Part shown: piece after piece, positions 33,624 to 43,907 of the stretch | Numbering within the stretch: position 1 is the first letter of the stretch | How the letters are laid out: every line of letters begins with the position of its first letter | Assembly (NCBI GenBank): GCA_038363925.1 | Contig: JAQQWL010000016.1 | Coordinates: 1,674,001 to 1,738,000 of the forward strand | DNA from: Apiospora phragmitis | Lineage: Eukaryota; Ascomycota; Sordariomycetes; Amphisphaeriales; Apiosporaceae | DNA length: 64,000 nucleotides | Direction of reading: 5' to 3' | The notes under the pieces: model-generated | The model's database searches: none | Told to the model about the DNA's origin: nothing | What the model saw: only the letters and a program-made list of their open reading frames with translations | Position numbers and translations under genes: made by a program

Positions 33624-34841
33624 TAGAAGTTGGTACAAACAATACTGAATGTATGATGACGGCCGAGCGTGAATTAGATACGAGTTAGAACGTCGTAGGG
33701 TTAGAGAAGACACAAGGGGCCATAGGGCCTTTATATCCGCCATCGGCCACCGAAACGTCCTTGGGTCTTCCTGCCTCATATGATTAATCGCTCAGGGAAT
33801 GCGCCCGACGCACGGTAGCATTTTTACAGTAGAGAAGGGTCACCCTGTACTCGCATCTTGCATGAAGTACGGTTGTCCGATCAACGTCCAGCCAGCGTAT
33901 CGCTAGTTACGTTCGACTGTACCGGGCTTGGGAAAAGGGGCTACAAAGGAGCGTGCCGGAGATGCGTACTCGTTTCTGGGCGGCTGCCTCAGCCTTCGTC
34001 CAGATCGGCTATCCAGGGGCCAGGTGAGTTGAGTAGCATTACCGTCATGGTCTCCACCACAGCTGTCAGACATTTTGGCTTCGTTCTGGAGTGTGACGTC
34101 CACGGGGCTCGATGGTGATCATTGTTGGGGTCTCCTGAAAGCAGCAGGTGGCCTTAGTGGCCCGGTCGTAAAGTGTCCAATGGGGGACTTCACACAATAT
34201 ACCAACTCTCTTTCCCTCCAGTTCCTTGCAGCATACTGTGGTTTCCTCCCCTGCCTTAAGATCTGGGGTATCCTTTACGCCCGGGTATAAAATGGCTTTG
34301 TCCTGAAGACCTTTGGTCCTTTCCACCGCACGCAGACTGATCCCCTGTCCCTATATTGCACCCTTCTTTACCATTAGCAGACAGTTCTGTTACACCCTTA
34401 AAAGTTTGCTTCGATGCGAGTAATCAAAGTCGGTAGAAGTCTGGGGCTCTTCTCCGCACCTTCTACCTATGGCCCCATTAGCTGGACAGCTACTTTGAAC
34501 AGACGCCATATATTGTACCCCTGGATGTGTACAGCTCGGCAAGGCAGTAAACAGACATCGTGGGTAGCGGCCAGCATGAAAACAGCGATGCGCCCGACGA
34601 CCGATGCTCGTCTGCTCGTCTGGACGAGGAGGGCCGTTGAGCGCCCCGCTTCTCGCGCCCTGCCCCCGCAGGGTCTCCTGCTGCTGCCAGTTCTTCGCCA
34701 TCCTCTTTTCTTCCGTCTACACCCTCCCCTCGCCGCTGTAGAGCGCGCCGTCGCCATACACACTCCATCTTTTGCGTACAAGTCCATCTATGCCTGCAAG
34801 AAGGGCAACGCCTCCAATGCAGACGGGCGAGGAGAGGAGAA
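33624..34841. other. no confident gene
   Basis: The stretch contains a long plus ORF (34414-35268) and a long minus ORF (35173-34490) that overlap each other, a sign of GC-rich sequence rather than two genes. No domain was recognised. Confidence 0.3.
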
Positions 34842-35195
34842 GTGGACACCACATCCACCACACCAAACCACCGCGGGCGCCCAACAACAGCAAAAGCAAC
34901 AGTACTGCTCGCTTTCGCATGGCTCGCTGCGGCTGCGGTTACCGTCCGGCCGCACTCGACTATTCCATCTATGTCTTGTTTTGCTACATCTGGACGCGCA
35001 GCGTCTCTTCCTCCGGGGGCTGACTCGCCCACTGCCAGTTGGCCACTTGTCGTGGTCACGGCCGTGGTCGCAGCGGCGGCGGTGCCGCTCAGCACCGAGT
35101 TCTGCCAGCTGGTCTTCGCCAGATTGCCAGGAAACACTACTAATATATGGAATCCCCGACAGGAACGTACCAAGGGAAGGGGAGTGGCTAACTGA
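34842..35195 (+). CDS. hypothetical two-helix membrane protein, 117 aa
   Basis: One of three overlapping frames shows two clean hydrophobic segments, TVLLAFAWLAAAAVTV and WPLVVVTAVVAAAAVPL, separated by a Ser/Pro-rich loop. Competing ORFs on both strands weaken the call. No family was recognised. Confidence 0.25.
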   Translation: MDTTSTTPNHRGRPTTAKATVLLAFAWLAAAAVTVRPHSTIPSMSCFATSGRAASLPPGADSPTASWPLVVVTAVVAAAAVPLSTEFCQLVFARLPGNTTNIWNPRQERTKGRGVAN

Positions 35196-36099
35196 AAATG
35201 GGGGTTATAAGGGCGTTAATAAATTATGGGTGTGGATGGGTATGTGTATATATACGTACTACTATTAATCAAGTCAGCCAGATAAGGTCAGTAAGGTCAG
35301 ATCAGTTAGGTCAAATTAGAGGAAAGGGGCAACATGTATTACGATACAGAGCCAAGGAACACACAACCCCATAAAGCGACTGTGTATCACATTCCATATT
35401 TCAACCTAGAGCTTAGCATAGCCGTCGAGGGCAGCCGCGTGGATATCTTGTCCTATCGTAGTTCCCGTCTCTTAAATGGCCTTCGTCGGAGCCTTTATTT
35501 CGGTTCTCACTTAGCCGCGCGCTCTGCCTCCTAGTCCTTCTAGATCAAACATCAAACGCACTTGCAATCCGTTCCGCCGGCGCTTGTCACCCCAGTGGGC
35601 GAGTATGTAAAGTGCTTCCTAGTAAGGTGACGTGGAAGGGATTGAAGGTGGCAAGGAAGTGAAGGTGGGGTGGAATTGGCGGCTGAAAAAAGGTGCGGCC
35701 AGCTATTCATCAAATCAGTTAGTTGGGTCAGGTCGGTCAGGTCACCTACCAGCTGGTGCATCTGCTATTACTGTACTGCTGTGGCTGATCAAGTCAGGCA
35801 AAAGTCGGCGTGGAGTGCCCTGGCCCAAGAACCCCCAACCCCCACCCCCCACCAATCTCGCAGCCTCTTTACTCTCAGCAGGCCTTTGAGGACCCGCGGC
35901 GGCGGTTCTTGTTGGGGTTCATCTACCCACCTGAGCCTTCCCCACAGCCTCGTCATTTGGGCGCACGTCGCCTCCAATCCCACCAAGCCAGCAGTTCGAG
36001 ACCCGAAACATTGTGTATCCCGACAACCGCTCAGATCCTCCGGTGGCAACGTCGTGCTGGCTACCGCTTACCTCGTTCCTCGACCTGCTATCTCCAGCG
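35196..36099. other. no confident gene; short GGTCA-type repeats
   Basis: The words GGTCAG/GGTCAGATCAG recur at 35285-35315 and 35728-35745. The ORFs are overlapping and unrecognised. From about 35800 the GC content rises. Confidence 0.3.
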
Positions 36100-36790
36100 A
36101 GCCGGTCCCTGCTATCGTCGCAGCGGACTGTCGACCCTCGGACGCTCCCGACCTCGAGAAGCTTCTGGCCGGCAAAGTGATCCGCAAGAACAATGGCCAC
36201 GTCGCAAGCGAGGCCATCGACAAGTTCCTCCACCCGACACCCACCGCACCTTCCTCTAGTAGATCATTGAGATGCTGAAGCAGCTCCTTCGCCATCGGCC
36301 TCGTCCGTCCTGCCGCGTCGCCTACGCAACCGGAACACGGCCCGGGTCGCGGCTTAGGCCCACCCGCGGCGTCTACGAGCCTTGCCCGTGGCGCTTCATC
36401 CTCCATGCCCGCACCGCCGTGATCTTATCTCGGCTAGGCCACCCCCACCACTGCACGTCCGACGACCCCCGACCGAGGTACTTCATCGTCGACTCTCGCC
36501 TCTACCGTCCCTACCAGGACGTTGTCCCGGGCCACGAATAGCCTTTGACGCGTTCGCGACAAGTGGCTGTCCTGGGTCCGCCAGGGGGCTACACCAATGA
36601 GGCCATCCCGACTGTCGAGTCTGCCCAGTCGGTCGAAGACGCCGTGCACATGCTGGCTCGCCCACCTGACAACTACCGCGTTGGCTGCTTCCGGGAGGTC
36701 AACTTGGACCAAACCTACGACCGACTGCGCCGAGACGAGGTGCAACAGTGCGAGGGTCACAGCAGGGTCGCCAAGTACATATTAGAAAAC
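36100..36790 (+). other. GC-rich coding-like segment, unrecognised and broken
   Basis: Several plus-strand frames read like protein in turn: DLEKLLAGKVIRKNNGHVAS, then RYFIVDSRLYRPYQDVVPGHE, then EAIPTVESAQSVEDAVHML and NLDQTYDRLRRDEVQQCEG. They are in different frames or separated by stops (for example TAG after GHE). This suggests a decayed gene. No family or mobile-element domain could be recognised. Confidence 0.3.
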
Positions 36791-37455
36791 CTTTGGGATG
36801 CCAGCGTCCGCTTAGTTATCTTATTAATTAGAATGCGTAACATTTCCCACAAAAGGTTTATAATATGTATAATACTTAATATGGCCCCTAGACGCCCACG
36901 TGGTGTATGTGTGTAATTATAGACTCCAATTTCCTATCCTTACTGCTTCCTTTATTCGCCCGTCACGTTTTAATTAGTATTACTTGTTTCTGTCCGTCTT
37001 ACTAATAATATAATGTTTTATTAATTAGATTTGTTTCCCGGCCGCATTTTCGCAGCGTGAGTCTCCAGGATGAAATGTCTCGGAAAGACGGTGGTATCTT
37101 CGTGCGTCTTCAGTCAATTTTAACCTTCTGTGCTTCCGCTGCGGCCACCAACAGCAGGTCGGCGTTGCACTTCCACTCGGGCTGGCAGACGTTGCAAAGG
37201 CCCCGGGCCTCGGTGCGGCCCAGGAGCGTCCTACGCAGCTGCGTCACCATCTAGTCGATGTGTAGGAATCCGATCTGGCTGCGAAGCCGGGTCTGGGGCA
37301 AAAGGAGATGGAGAGACCGTAGTGGTATCTTGTTAATAATCACCAAGTCGGTTAGTTACTTTTCTTATAAAATAATTATATAAACTCTAGAGAGAAGGGG
37401 ACGTACTAGCGCGTGCTATCGATCGTAACAGTATATTGGAACTTGATAAACGTCT
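36791..37455. other. AT-rich intergenic, no gene recognised
   Basis: Nothing coding; TTAATTA-rich blocks and many stops. Confidence 0.4.
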
Positions 37456-37691
37456 TGTCGCAACCTCAGAGGGGTATAGCAGCGTATAGATTAGAGCTCC
37501 CTATTGATCAAGAACCAATGAGGCTTTCTAGGTGCCATGGGTCTGTATATATACACCAGTTCTCGCTGCACGTACAATCGCCGCGAATCATGATTAGAGT
37601 GCTGCTTTCCAGGCCATTACGTCGGCTGAGTCGCCTCGTCTGATCCAACTACACCCTGACCGAGTCAGCTAAGCCACCACGCGTCACGACA
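37456..37691 (-). mobile_element. solo LTR, family B copy 3
   Basis: On the minus strand it starts TGTCGTGACGCGTGG and ends GGTTGCGACA, with TGTCG/CGACA inverted ends. It aligns with 14009-14252 and 27864-28096. The 5-bp flanks on the plus strand are CGTCT (37451-37455) and TGTCT (37692-37696), identical except for one C-to-T change. This copy appears the least decayed of the three. Confidence 0.75.
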
Positions 37692-37908
37692 TGTCTAAAT
37701 CTCCTTCCCTAGGTGCCTATTCCTTCTTCTTTTTCCTCTTGTCGAGCAATCACATCTTGCTTTAATTGGTGCTTTTGACATGATCTCTCGTGGCGTTTTA
37801 TATTTTTTCGTGCCCACGGCTTAAGGCAAAACTGGCATTTGGCCTTATCAGACTGACCGCGCTTCCTAGCAATTTGTAAGCTAATATCTTCGTATGTGGT
37901 GTGAGTAC

Positions 37909-39223
37909 TTACTTATGAGCCCTCTTTGTATGTGAGCTTACTTCCGAACGAGACCCTTGAAAATCGCAAGTACGGCAACAGGATTGCTCTTGCCCTTGGA
38001 CATTGGTCAATAACTCGGGTGTAAGTTGTATTTTTGAGGTCGAAACGTTGCTAGGAAAATGAAGTTCCTTAACATGCGAAACCAAATCCACCGTACGGTG
38101 AGGGCACCATGGACAGGCTTTCTCGGAATGAGAATCGACAATGTGTCGCGCAAGTTGGGTTTCGGCAAGAACCTCGGAACATGGTGGTACAGGGCATCGT
38201 TGGACGTTATGAACCACCAGGCGATGCGTACCAAGTTCCTCCTGCTTTAGCACTTTGCCGCAATCGTCGCATTTTACCCGGAAGTGGATAGCTATGAGGT
38301 GGTCCTCGAAGAGCGCATACGCTAAAGTTAAATCGCATTCATCGCAACGCTTGTCGGGGTGATAATTTTCGATATGACTCTTGGTGAAGTCTGACTCGAG
38401 GTCGGGGCATTCCGGACACCTTTGCCACCTATCCTTTTGCTTCATGTGTTGGAAGAGGCTTCCACTGGCGATGATCGTTTCGCATTTTGGACATTCGATC
38501 CAATGATGGTACCTGGCAACGTGGTTGGGAAACCCTTCTCTTTCGGGTTTGCACCTTGGGCACAGTTGCAATTCATGATGGGAAGTGAAATGTTCCTTCA
38601 GCAAACAAGCTGGCATTGACTCCTCAACTCCTCTCGCATGGCAGAGAAAACAATCTTGCATCTGTGAGTGTTTTTGGCCATCTTCTAACACAGAGTTGCA
38701 ATGTACACAAGTATGCACATTGACCGTATGTTCAGCCAGATTCCCAACTTCCGCCCGACATAATCGGCAGATATGCTCACTGTTATGATGCTCGTCAACA
38801 CAGCCAAGAGGTAAATGGACTCCACAAAGAGTGCAAATTTGCAGGTGGTGCGAATCGTTCAAATGGTTGGCCTCGGATTCTGCTCCAGTGACCATGTAAC
38901 AGTGCGGGCATGTGACGAATCCGGGCTTGTCGACAATCGTGTAGGCCATTGGGTCGCCTGGTTCGTAATTAGAAGGGAAAAAATGATCTTGGATAATCCT
39001 GGTAGATGATTTCACATCCTTCGTTAGAAAGAAGGAATTCCTTTGAGGCTCGTACATGGTCAACGGTAGGCCATCTCTTGTGTGGCAATTTTTCACCCCG
39101 GTGATCTGGATGGCAATGCCGTACGGCGGTTCGAAACGCTCTTTGTATAGCTGGTCGGTCATACTTGTCCGGCTTAATACCGAGTGCATCGAAAGGGCTA
39201 TATTCCAGCCAGGTTGTGTTCAT
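37909..39223 (-). CDS. J-domain protein with about 13 tandem C2H2-like zinc fingers, 418 aa
   Basis: Exon 1 is 39223-39016 and exon 2 is 38957-37909, joined over a 58-nt intron (GTGAAA...CTTCTAATTACGAACCAG). The first 70 residues are a J-domain: DALGIKPDKYDRPAIQRAF, then the HPD motif in RHCHPDHRG, then HVRASKEFLLSNEG. After the splice come about 13 short zinc-finger units of the form C-x2-C-x(8-14)-H-x(3-5)-H (CPHCYMV, CTLCGVH, CRLCRAE, CVHCNSV, CPRCKPE, CPKCETI, CPECPDL, CDECDLT, CDDCGKV, CPWCPHR and others). The J-domain implies Hsp70 co-chaperone action; the fingers could bind nucleic acid or protein. The combination is unusual. A 9-bp minisatellite abuts the start codon. No damage is seen in exon 2. 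Confidence 0.75.
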
Positions 39224-39224
39224 G

Positions 39225-39312
39225 ATGGTGAGGATGGTGAGGATGGTGAGGATGGTGAGGATGGTGAGGATGGTGAGGATGGTGAGGATGGTGAGGATGG
39301 TGAGGATGGTGA
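39225..39312. repeat. 9-bp minisatellite, (GGTGAGGAT)n, about 9-10 units
   Basis: Perfect tandem copies of the nonamer lie directly next to the start codon of the J-domain gene, on its 5' side. Because the unit is a multiple of three, all frames through it stay open. It may lie in the 5' UTR or, if translation starts upstream, encode a Leu-Thr-Ile repeat. Confidence 0.9.
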
Positions 39313-39804
39313 GGGAAGATTGGGTGGGGCAGATGGGATTGGAACATGATAATTCGCGTCCATTTGCCCGGACTGGAAGATAGTTTCGCCGTGAACCGCA
39401 TCGTCCACAAATGGTAAATTTAGCCTACACCGCCCACTTTCCTTCCACTGTTTAGACTAACGCACCGTGACTCTGACTAATCGTGAGATACGGTATGCTC
39501 ACCGCCAATGCAGACATGAAGATAATTATGATGAATACAGTAAGTTAACGTCATTGCTAGAGAAGCTACTTGTCTGCCGATGCATCTGCGTATCCAACTG
39601 CGTATCCAGCTGCGTATGCAAGTACAGGCGGGGTCCATAACCTAGCGCCCGCTGGCAAGCGGCCCAGGCGCTGCACGTGTAGTCTTCCCATCCAACAACT
39701 CGACTTGTCCCTTCCCTTTCTTTCCCCCAGTTTTTTTTTTTAGAGTTAGGTTATGTACTAAGAGCGTCCCATGATCTCTCCCACGCCACATTCTCTAGCA
39801 GCCC
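39313..39804. other. intergenic, no gene recognised
   Basis: Probable shared promoter between the J-domain gene (minus) and the remnant starting at 39805 (plus). A short CTGCGTATCCA-type repeat occurs near 39586-39618, and a T-run near 39732. Confidence 0.4.
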
Positions 39805-40417
39805 ATGGCTAGCCCAAAGCGCAAACCCGACTCGGCTTAAGCGCCCGACGTCCAGCGGCACCGTTTTCAGCTGACTGACTTCTCCCCTCCACAACCTGCA
39901 CCTTCCGGTTTATACTGTACCTCCGGGTCCCGGCGTCAAAGTTATCGACATCCTTGAACCCGAGTCGGACCCCGATGCCGACGACGGTGCCCGACGCATC
40001 AATAATCAAAGTCATGGACCAGGCAATCAGGGACATCAGCGCCAAGTCAGCGGCCTCCCCACACGTTCCTTTCTGTGCACGTGGCGTCGCACGTCCCAGC
40101 TGAAGCCTAATGAAGCGACCCAACCTAACGACCCCTTCCGCGACCATCACCTTCCTCTCTACGGCGAGTCTGATGAGGAGTTCACGTCGGAGACCCCGAG
40201 CGATATGTGAGAGGAAGAGAATGGCGAGGACGCAGTAACTTAGGCTAACGCCGCAGACCCCCACCTCAGTCCCGACGAGGTGGGACCCGCGCTTGCCCAG
40301 GCGGTACGCGCTGCAAGTGGAGTGAAGCGACCACGACTGTCGCCGACGGGGAGGGCAAGCCTCGGACTGCCATCGCAAGCGTTCAGTGACGGGAAAATGC
40401 GCACACAGAGAATATAG
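39805..40417 (+). pseudogene. decayed gene with three in-frame stops
   Basis: An ATG at 39805 opens MASPKRKPDSA and meets TAA at 39838-39840. A protein-like frame (PPGPGVKVIDILEPESDPDA, YGESDEEFTSETPSDM) continues to TGA 40208-40210, then EEENGEDAVT, TAG 40241-40243, then ANAADPHLSPDEVG and VKRPRLSPTG to a final stop at 40417. One frame change near 39930 is also required. Two stops fit CAA/CAG to TAA/TAG and one fits CGA to TGA. The product would be a basic/acidic low-complexity nuclear-like protein of about 200 aa. The family is unknown. The minus ORF of 226 codons covering the same bases looks like its shadow. Confidence 0.4.
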
Positions 40418-40469
40418 GCGTGGGGCTGCAGGCGGAGTGGCGCAGGTGTCGCTAACGCAAGCTGGCTCC

Positions 40470-41246
40470 CTATTCCATTTCCGGACCACGCGGCACGCTG
40501 CTTTCGGGTTCGTCTACCGAGTCAGATCGCGCGTCAGCAGTGGGTCCGCGGGTGAAGAGGGTGTCAACCGCACAGCACGGCTCCCTTCTCTTCCATTCGA
40601 GCAGAAAGAAACGGGTTATTCTGATGGCGCCTTTGCTTAGCATGGTACGTACACTGCATGACTGATAGGACTTGACGCCCCATGTCCTAACTCGGTAGGT
40701 TGACGTGGAGACGCAGCCAAAATAAGCACCGTGGTAGGCGTGGCTGGCTCCTTTTGCTGCATCTTTCGGTGATACTCGCCGATCTCCTTTTGTTGATGCA
40801 CTTGGGTTGTCGGCGGGCTCGTTCTCTAGCAGCTTTATACGGATCTGACAAATCTCGCATGTCGAGACCTCGCTGATGATATCCTTGTCAGTCTTGCGCT
40901 TTTCTGTCTCGAACTTCATAAAGAAGCCTGGTGTGCCTCTCGCTATCGGCTTTCTGTTCGAAGCCCCGTTTGCCGTTCGTCTGATGGACACCCCGGTGCT
41001 CCCCTTGGACCTCAGAATTGTCCTGGATCCGTCGGTCGATACCGAGATCTTCAGTAGTTGGGAAGCACTCACGAGTGCCTTCGCGTCGCCCCAATTGTTC
41101 GTGTTCCATCGCGTATCCAGGGCCTCGGTCTTAGCACGGGAAGATTCCGAAAGTCTTCGGCTCTGTGCATCGCTCTGACTCATGAACAGAAACTCCATCT
41201 CACAGTCCGTGCGTTGTACTGAAAACAAACGTCGGGCGACACCCAA
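40470..41246 (-). CDS. hypothetical protein, up to 258 aa
   Basis: A long uninterrupted frame. Residues about 25-125 look coding: SRAKTEALDTRWNTNNWGD, LLKISVSTDGSRTILRSKG, PIARGTPGFFMKFETEKRK. A CEICQIRIKLLENEP segment follows. The C-terminal 70 residues are less convincing, and an intron may end the true gene earlier. There is no membrane segment or signal peptide and no recognised family. Start at 41183 (MSQSDAQ) or 41246 cannot be decided. Confidence 0.45.
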   Translation of the reverse strand: MGVARRLFSVQRTDCEMEFLFMSQSDAQSRRLSESSRAKTEALDTRWNTNNWGDAKALVSASQLLKISVSTDGSRTILRSKGSTGVSIRRTANGASNRKPIARGTPGFFMKFETEKRKTDKDIISEVSTCEICQIRIKLLENEPADNPSASTKGDRRVSPKDAAKGASHAYHGAYFGCVSTSTYRVRTWGVKSYQSCSVRTMLSKGAIRITRFFLLEWKRREPCCAVDTLFTRGPTADARSDSVDEPESSVPRGPEME

Positions 41247-41615
41247 GAACTACTGCGCAAGTTGAATGAGCTCCTAGACAAAGCTCGACGGCGTCCGCGA
41301 AGCTGAGCCTGGAACGCTACGGAAGAAGGAATTGCTTTAATCTTATCTTATTTTGTTTCCTTACGCAGCTGAATCAACAGGATCATCTTGGCTAAATATT
41401 CCTTCATATGCATCATTGGTGGACTGTCAGGTATAGTATCGACCATTAGACCCCTATTGTTTATTAACAGAGCGCCGCACGAAATAATGAAAAAAAAAAC
41501 GAACCATTCTATAAGCAAGTCAGAAAGAGAGGTATCTATCTACCCGGCTCCACCACGCCGCCCACCTCCTCCAGACGGTGCGCTCCTCCCTGCGCGTCCC
41601 TGCATGATACCACTT
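41247..41615. other. no confident gene
   Basis: A short plus-strand frame near 41243-41304 reads like a coiled coil (TQELLRKLNELLDKARRR) and then stops; it may be an exon or remnant. The rest is AT-rich. Confidence 0.25.
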
Positions 41616-41910
41616 TCGCCTCTGTCTGCAGCAAATCGCAAGGGTAGGGTGCCACAATGTCCTCGGATCCCACGATGGTGAAGGTGTTGTCGATCCTGGC
41701 GTGCTGGAACTTCTTTATACCCGGGTTGAAGATGTAGCCGACCCGCCCTACCCACGGGACCGAGTGCGCAAGCTGGAGGGGATAACGGATGCCGATCTTG
41801 CCGACGGTGTACGCCTCGCCCGTGGCGAACTGACCAAGTCGTCGCCGCCGCGGACGAGCGTCCCCGTCGGAGAAATAAACCAGGACGACGAGGAGCAGGA
41901 CCGTTGGTGA
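41616..41910 (+). CDS. hypothetical coding segment interrupted by LTR insertion
   Basis: An open frame with coding character (VLELLYTRVEDVADPPYPRD, RVRKLEGITDADLADGVRLA, VPVGEINQDDEEQDRW) ends at TGA 41908-41910. The solo LTR begins 9 bp later. If the LTR and one copy of its duplication are removed, the same frame continues TKRARRAGRR to a TAG, a basic nuclear-signal-like end, provided the TGA derives from CGA. The 5' end is unknown and no family was recognised. Confidence 0.3.
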
Positions 41911-41918
41911 ACAAAAAG

Positions 41919-42124
41919 TGTTGAATGGGCTTTCATACGTACGTACAAGTGGGGTTCAACCGGTGCTGTATTGCTATATTCTGTTGTTCATGTCTATCTA
42001 TTGTGCCAGCTGCGGGGGGTATCGCATACCCCTCTTCATGAGGCAGAAAAGGGGTTCGTGCGCGCAGGCACGTGGCACCCCTTTTGGAGTAGTATGGACA
42101 GCCTCAGTTCCTGCTGTTCCAACA
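41919..42124 (+). mobile_element. solo LTR, family A copy 2 (206 bp)
   Basis: It begins TGTTGAATGGGC and ends TGTTCCAACA, flanked by a perfect 5-bp direct repeat AAAAG (41914-41918 and 42125-42129). It matches the copy at 13339-13544 in reverse orientation over the full 206 bp, with differences mainly transitions. No internal element is present. Confidence 0.9.
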
Positions 42125-42372
42125 AAAAGAGCAAGGAGAGCAGGACGCCGATAGGGGGCCCTACCGCCATGTGCAACAGCAGCGTTGGGGTCGGCAGCGG
42201 CGTTTGGCTCCCCAGCAGCTTGAAGGCCGGCTGCAGCGTCTGGGCCAGCCCCGGAGGGCTAGCGCCAGTGAGAAGTCGCAAGGATTTTCGCACCTGCAGC
42301 ACCTGACCCCCAAGCTCGTTTCCAGGACTGTGAGTAGTGTAGGTTGGTGTCTTCGTACGGATTGCGACGGTG

Positions 42373-43907
42373 TCACGGTGCGCCCCGGCGCCTTCGCCCT
42401 CGGTTCGGTCCATCTGGTCTTTGCGAAAGGACATCGCGGAGGAGGGGGTCGTCTTTGTCCTTGTCGACGTGGTGCACCCGCACATGCCTAAAATAGTAAA
42501 TACATCCCTATAGTAAGCTCTGTGTGAAACTTTTAAGCAGGGTTTATTACCATACCTACCTCTGTAGATTGTCTGGCCTGGGGTATTTATGTTCACGATC
42601 GGGACAAAACGGACAAACATAGCCCGGCGACTCATGGACCAAGCCGTGCCGCATCATCTCGTTCTTCCGCTTGAAGCCCTTCCCGCCTCGCTCCGCGGAC
42701 AACCCTTCACCGTGCAGTAATGGGGCCGGGCCGAGGAGTAGACGTTAGCGTAGGAGTTGAGCAAGTACTAGGTCTGGAATGGTGCAGCGTTGCATCCCGC
42801 GAACTTGCAGACAAAACTGCCGGTGGGATTGGTCGTGTTGTCGATGCTCATCCGGTCTATGTTGGAACTCGTGGGCGTGGGAATCTGCTGATCCGAAACG
42901 TTCGGACTGTCACCACTGCTACTCATACCGGAGCCAGACCGGAGCGTGTAGGCATTGGTGGATGACACCGTCTGCGGAGTATGTGAGCTGCCCGTTGCTA
43001 GCATGCAGGACGCGGCAAACAGAGATAAGGGCAGAGTAGGAAGAGGGTCATGCTTCATAGCATGTTCCTTTTCCGTCATGCTGGGATGGTCACTGAGATG
43101 TTTCCCGAATTGGGATCTGATGGAAGGTAACGAAGCGTTGCAGTTGACCTCGGATTGTGGCGAGCCAATCGGTGGTAGATCGCTATGCATGCCATGAGTA
43201 GCTAGTTGCGTGACGGGAGACTTCCCGTTGCTCGGATGGCGTAACACTTGGCTCGATGGTCGTCGCGGGGAGTACAAATCTTGCGCCGGTTGGGGGGTGT
43301 AGGGAGACATCGGAGTTGCCAGTACCGGCTTGGGCGCCTGTGACATGGTCTCCCTCCGGAGGGGCAGCGGTTGGGGCGGTTGTTGTTACTGGCGCAGACT
43401 CGTTGGGCGATCGACATGTCGCAATGAGAACGTCCCTCGAGGGGCAAGCTTCGTTTCGCTCGGCTCCTCCACCTCCATACCGCGCGGCTCGGCCGGCGCC
43501 GGAGCCTGCACTGCCGACAAAGCGCTGGCGGCGACGGACTTGAGGTCTATAGGAGGTGGTATGATCGGGCGCAATCCGGGAAACATGGCCGGACTGTGCG
43601 TAGGATCGTCTAACTCTATGTCGCAGGCCGCAGTCGAACTTGAGCTACAGCTCCCCTCCTCTTCCTCCTCTTTTCCACCCAGACCTGCCGATGATGCCAA
43701 GGGCCGAATTCCCGCCTCGAGGGCAATATCCGGCCGCTTTCCACCGTCCATGGATTGTATCAAAACGGCATCGCCTTGGCTAGGATTTACCTTTCGCCGA
43801 CGATTAAAAGGTTTGCGATAGGGGTTAGGAGGGTGACTAACTTTAGGCAGCCGCATTACAAGAGCATATAATGGCGAGAGGTCGAATTTCGGAAGAACAG
43901 CTGTCAT
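42373..43907 (-). pseudogene. C2H2 zinc-finger transcription factor, decayed
   Basis: One frame runs from 43907 but is cut by TAA at 43386-43388 (within a Gln stretch, CAGTAACAACAA) and TAG at 42768-42770 (FQT*YLLNS, where CAG is expected). The zinc-finger region is clear: FVCKFAGCNAAPFQT, then HYCTVKGCPRSE, KRKNEMMRHGLVH, YVCPFCPDREHKYPRPDNL. In the first finger both His ligands are now Tyr (NSYANVY, TAC for CAC). A one-base deletion in GAGGGCGGG (about 42690) breaks the frame in the second finger. A 72-nt intron (42559-42488) splits the last finger, and an intact basic C-terminus ends at 42373. C-to-T changes dominate, as in RIP. The original product was about 480 aa. Confidence 0.75.

Noticed and set aside
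34414..35268. 284-codon plus ORF overlapping a 227-codon minus ORF
   Set aside because: Low-complexity GC-rich sequence opens several frames at once; no domain, and each could shadow the other.
39225..39312. CRISPR-like array
   Set aside because: Contiguous 9-bp units without spacers: a minisatellite.
39809..40489. 226-codon minus ORF
   Set aside because: The plus strand reads more like protein despite three stops; the minus frame is Arg/Ala/Gly-rich shadow sequence.
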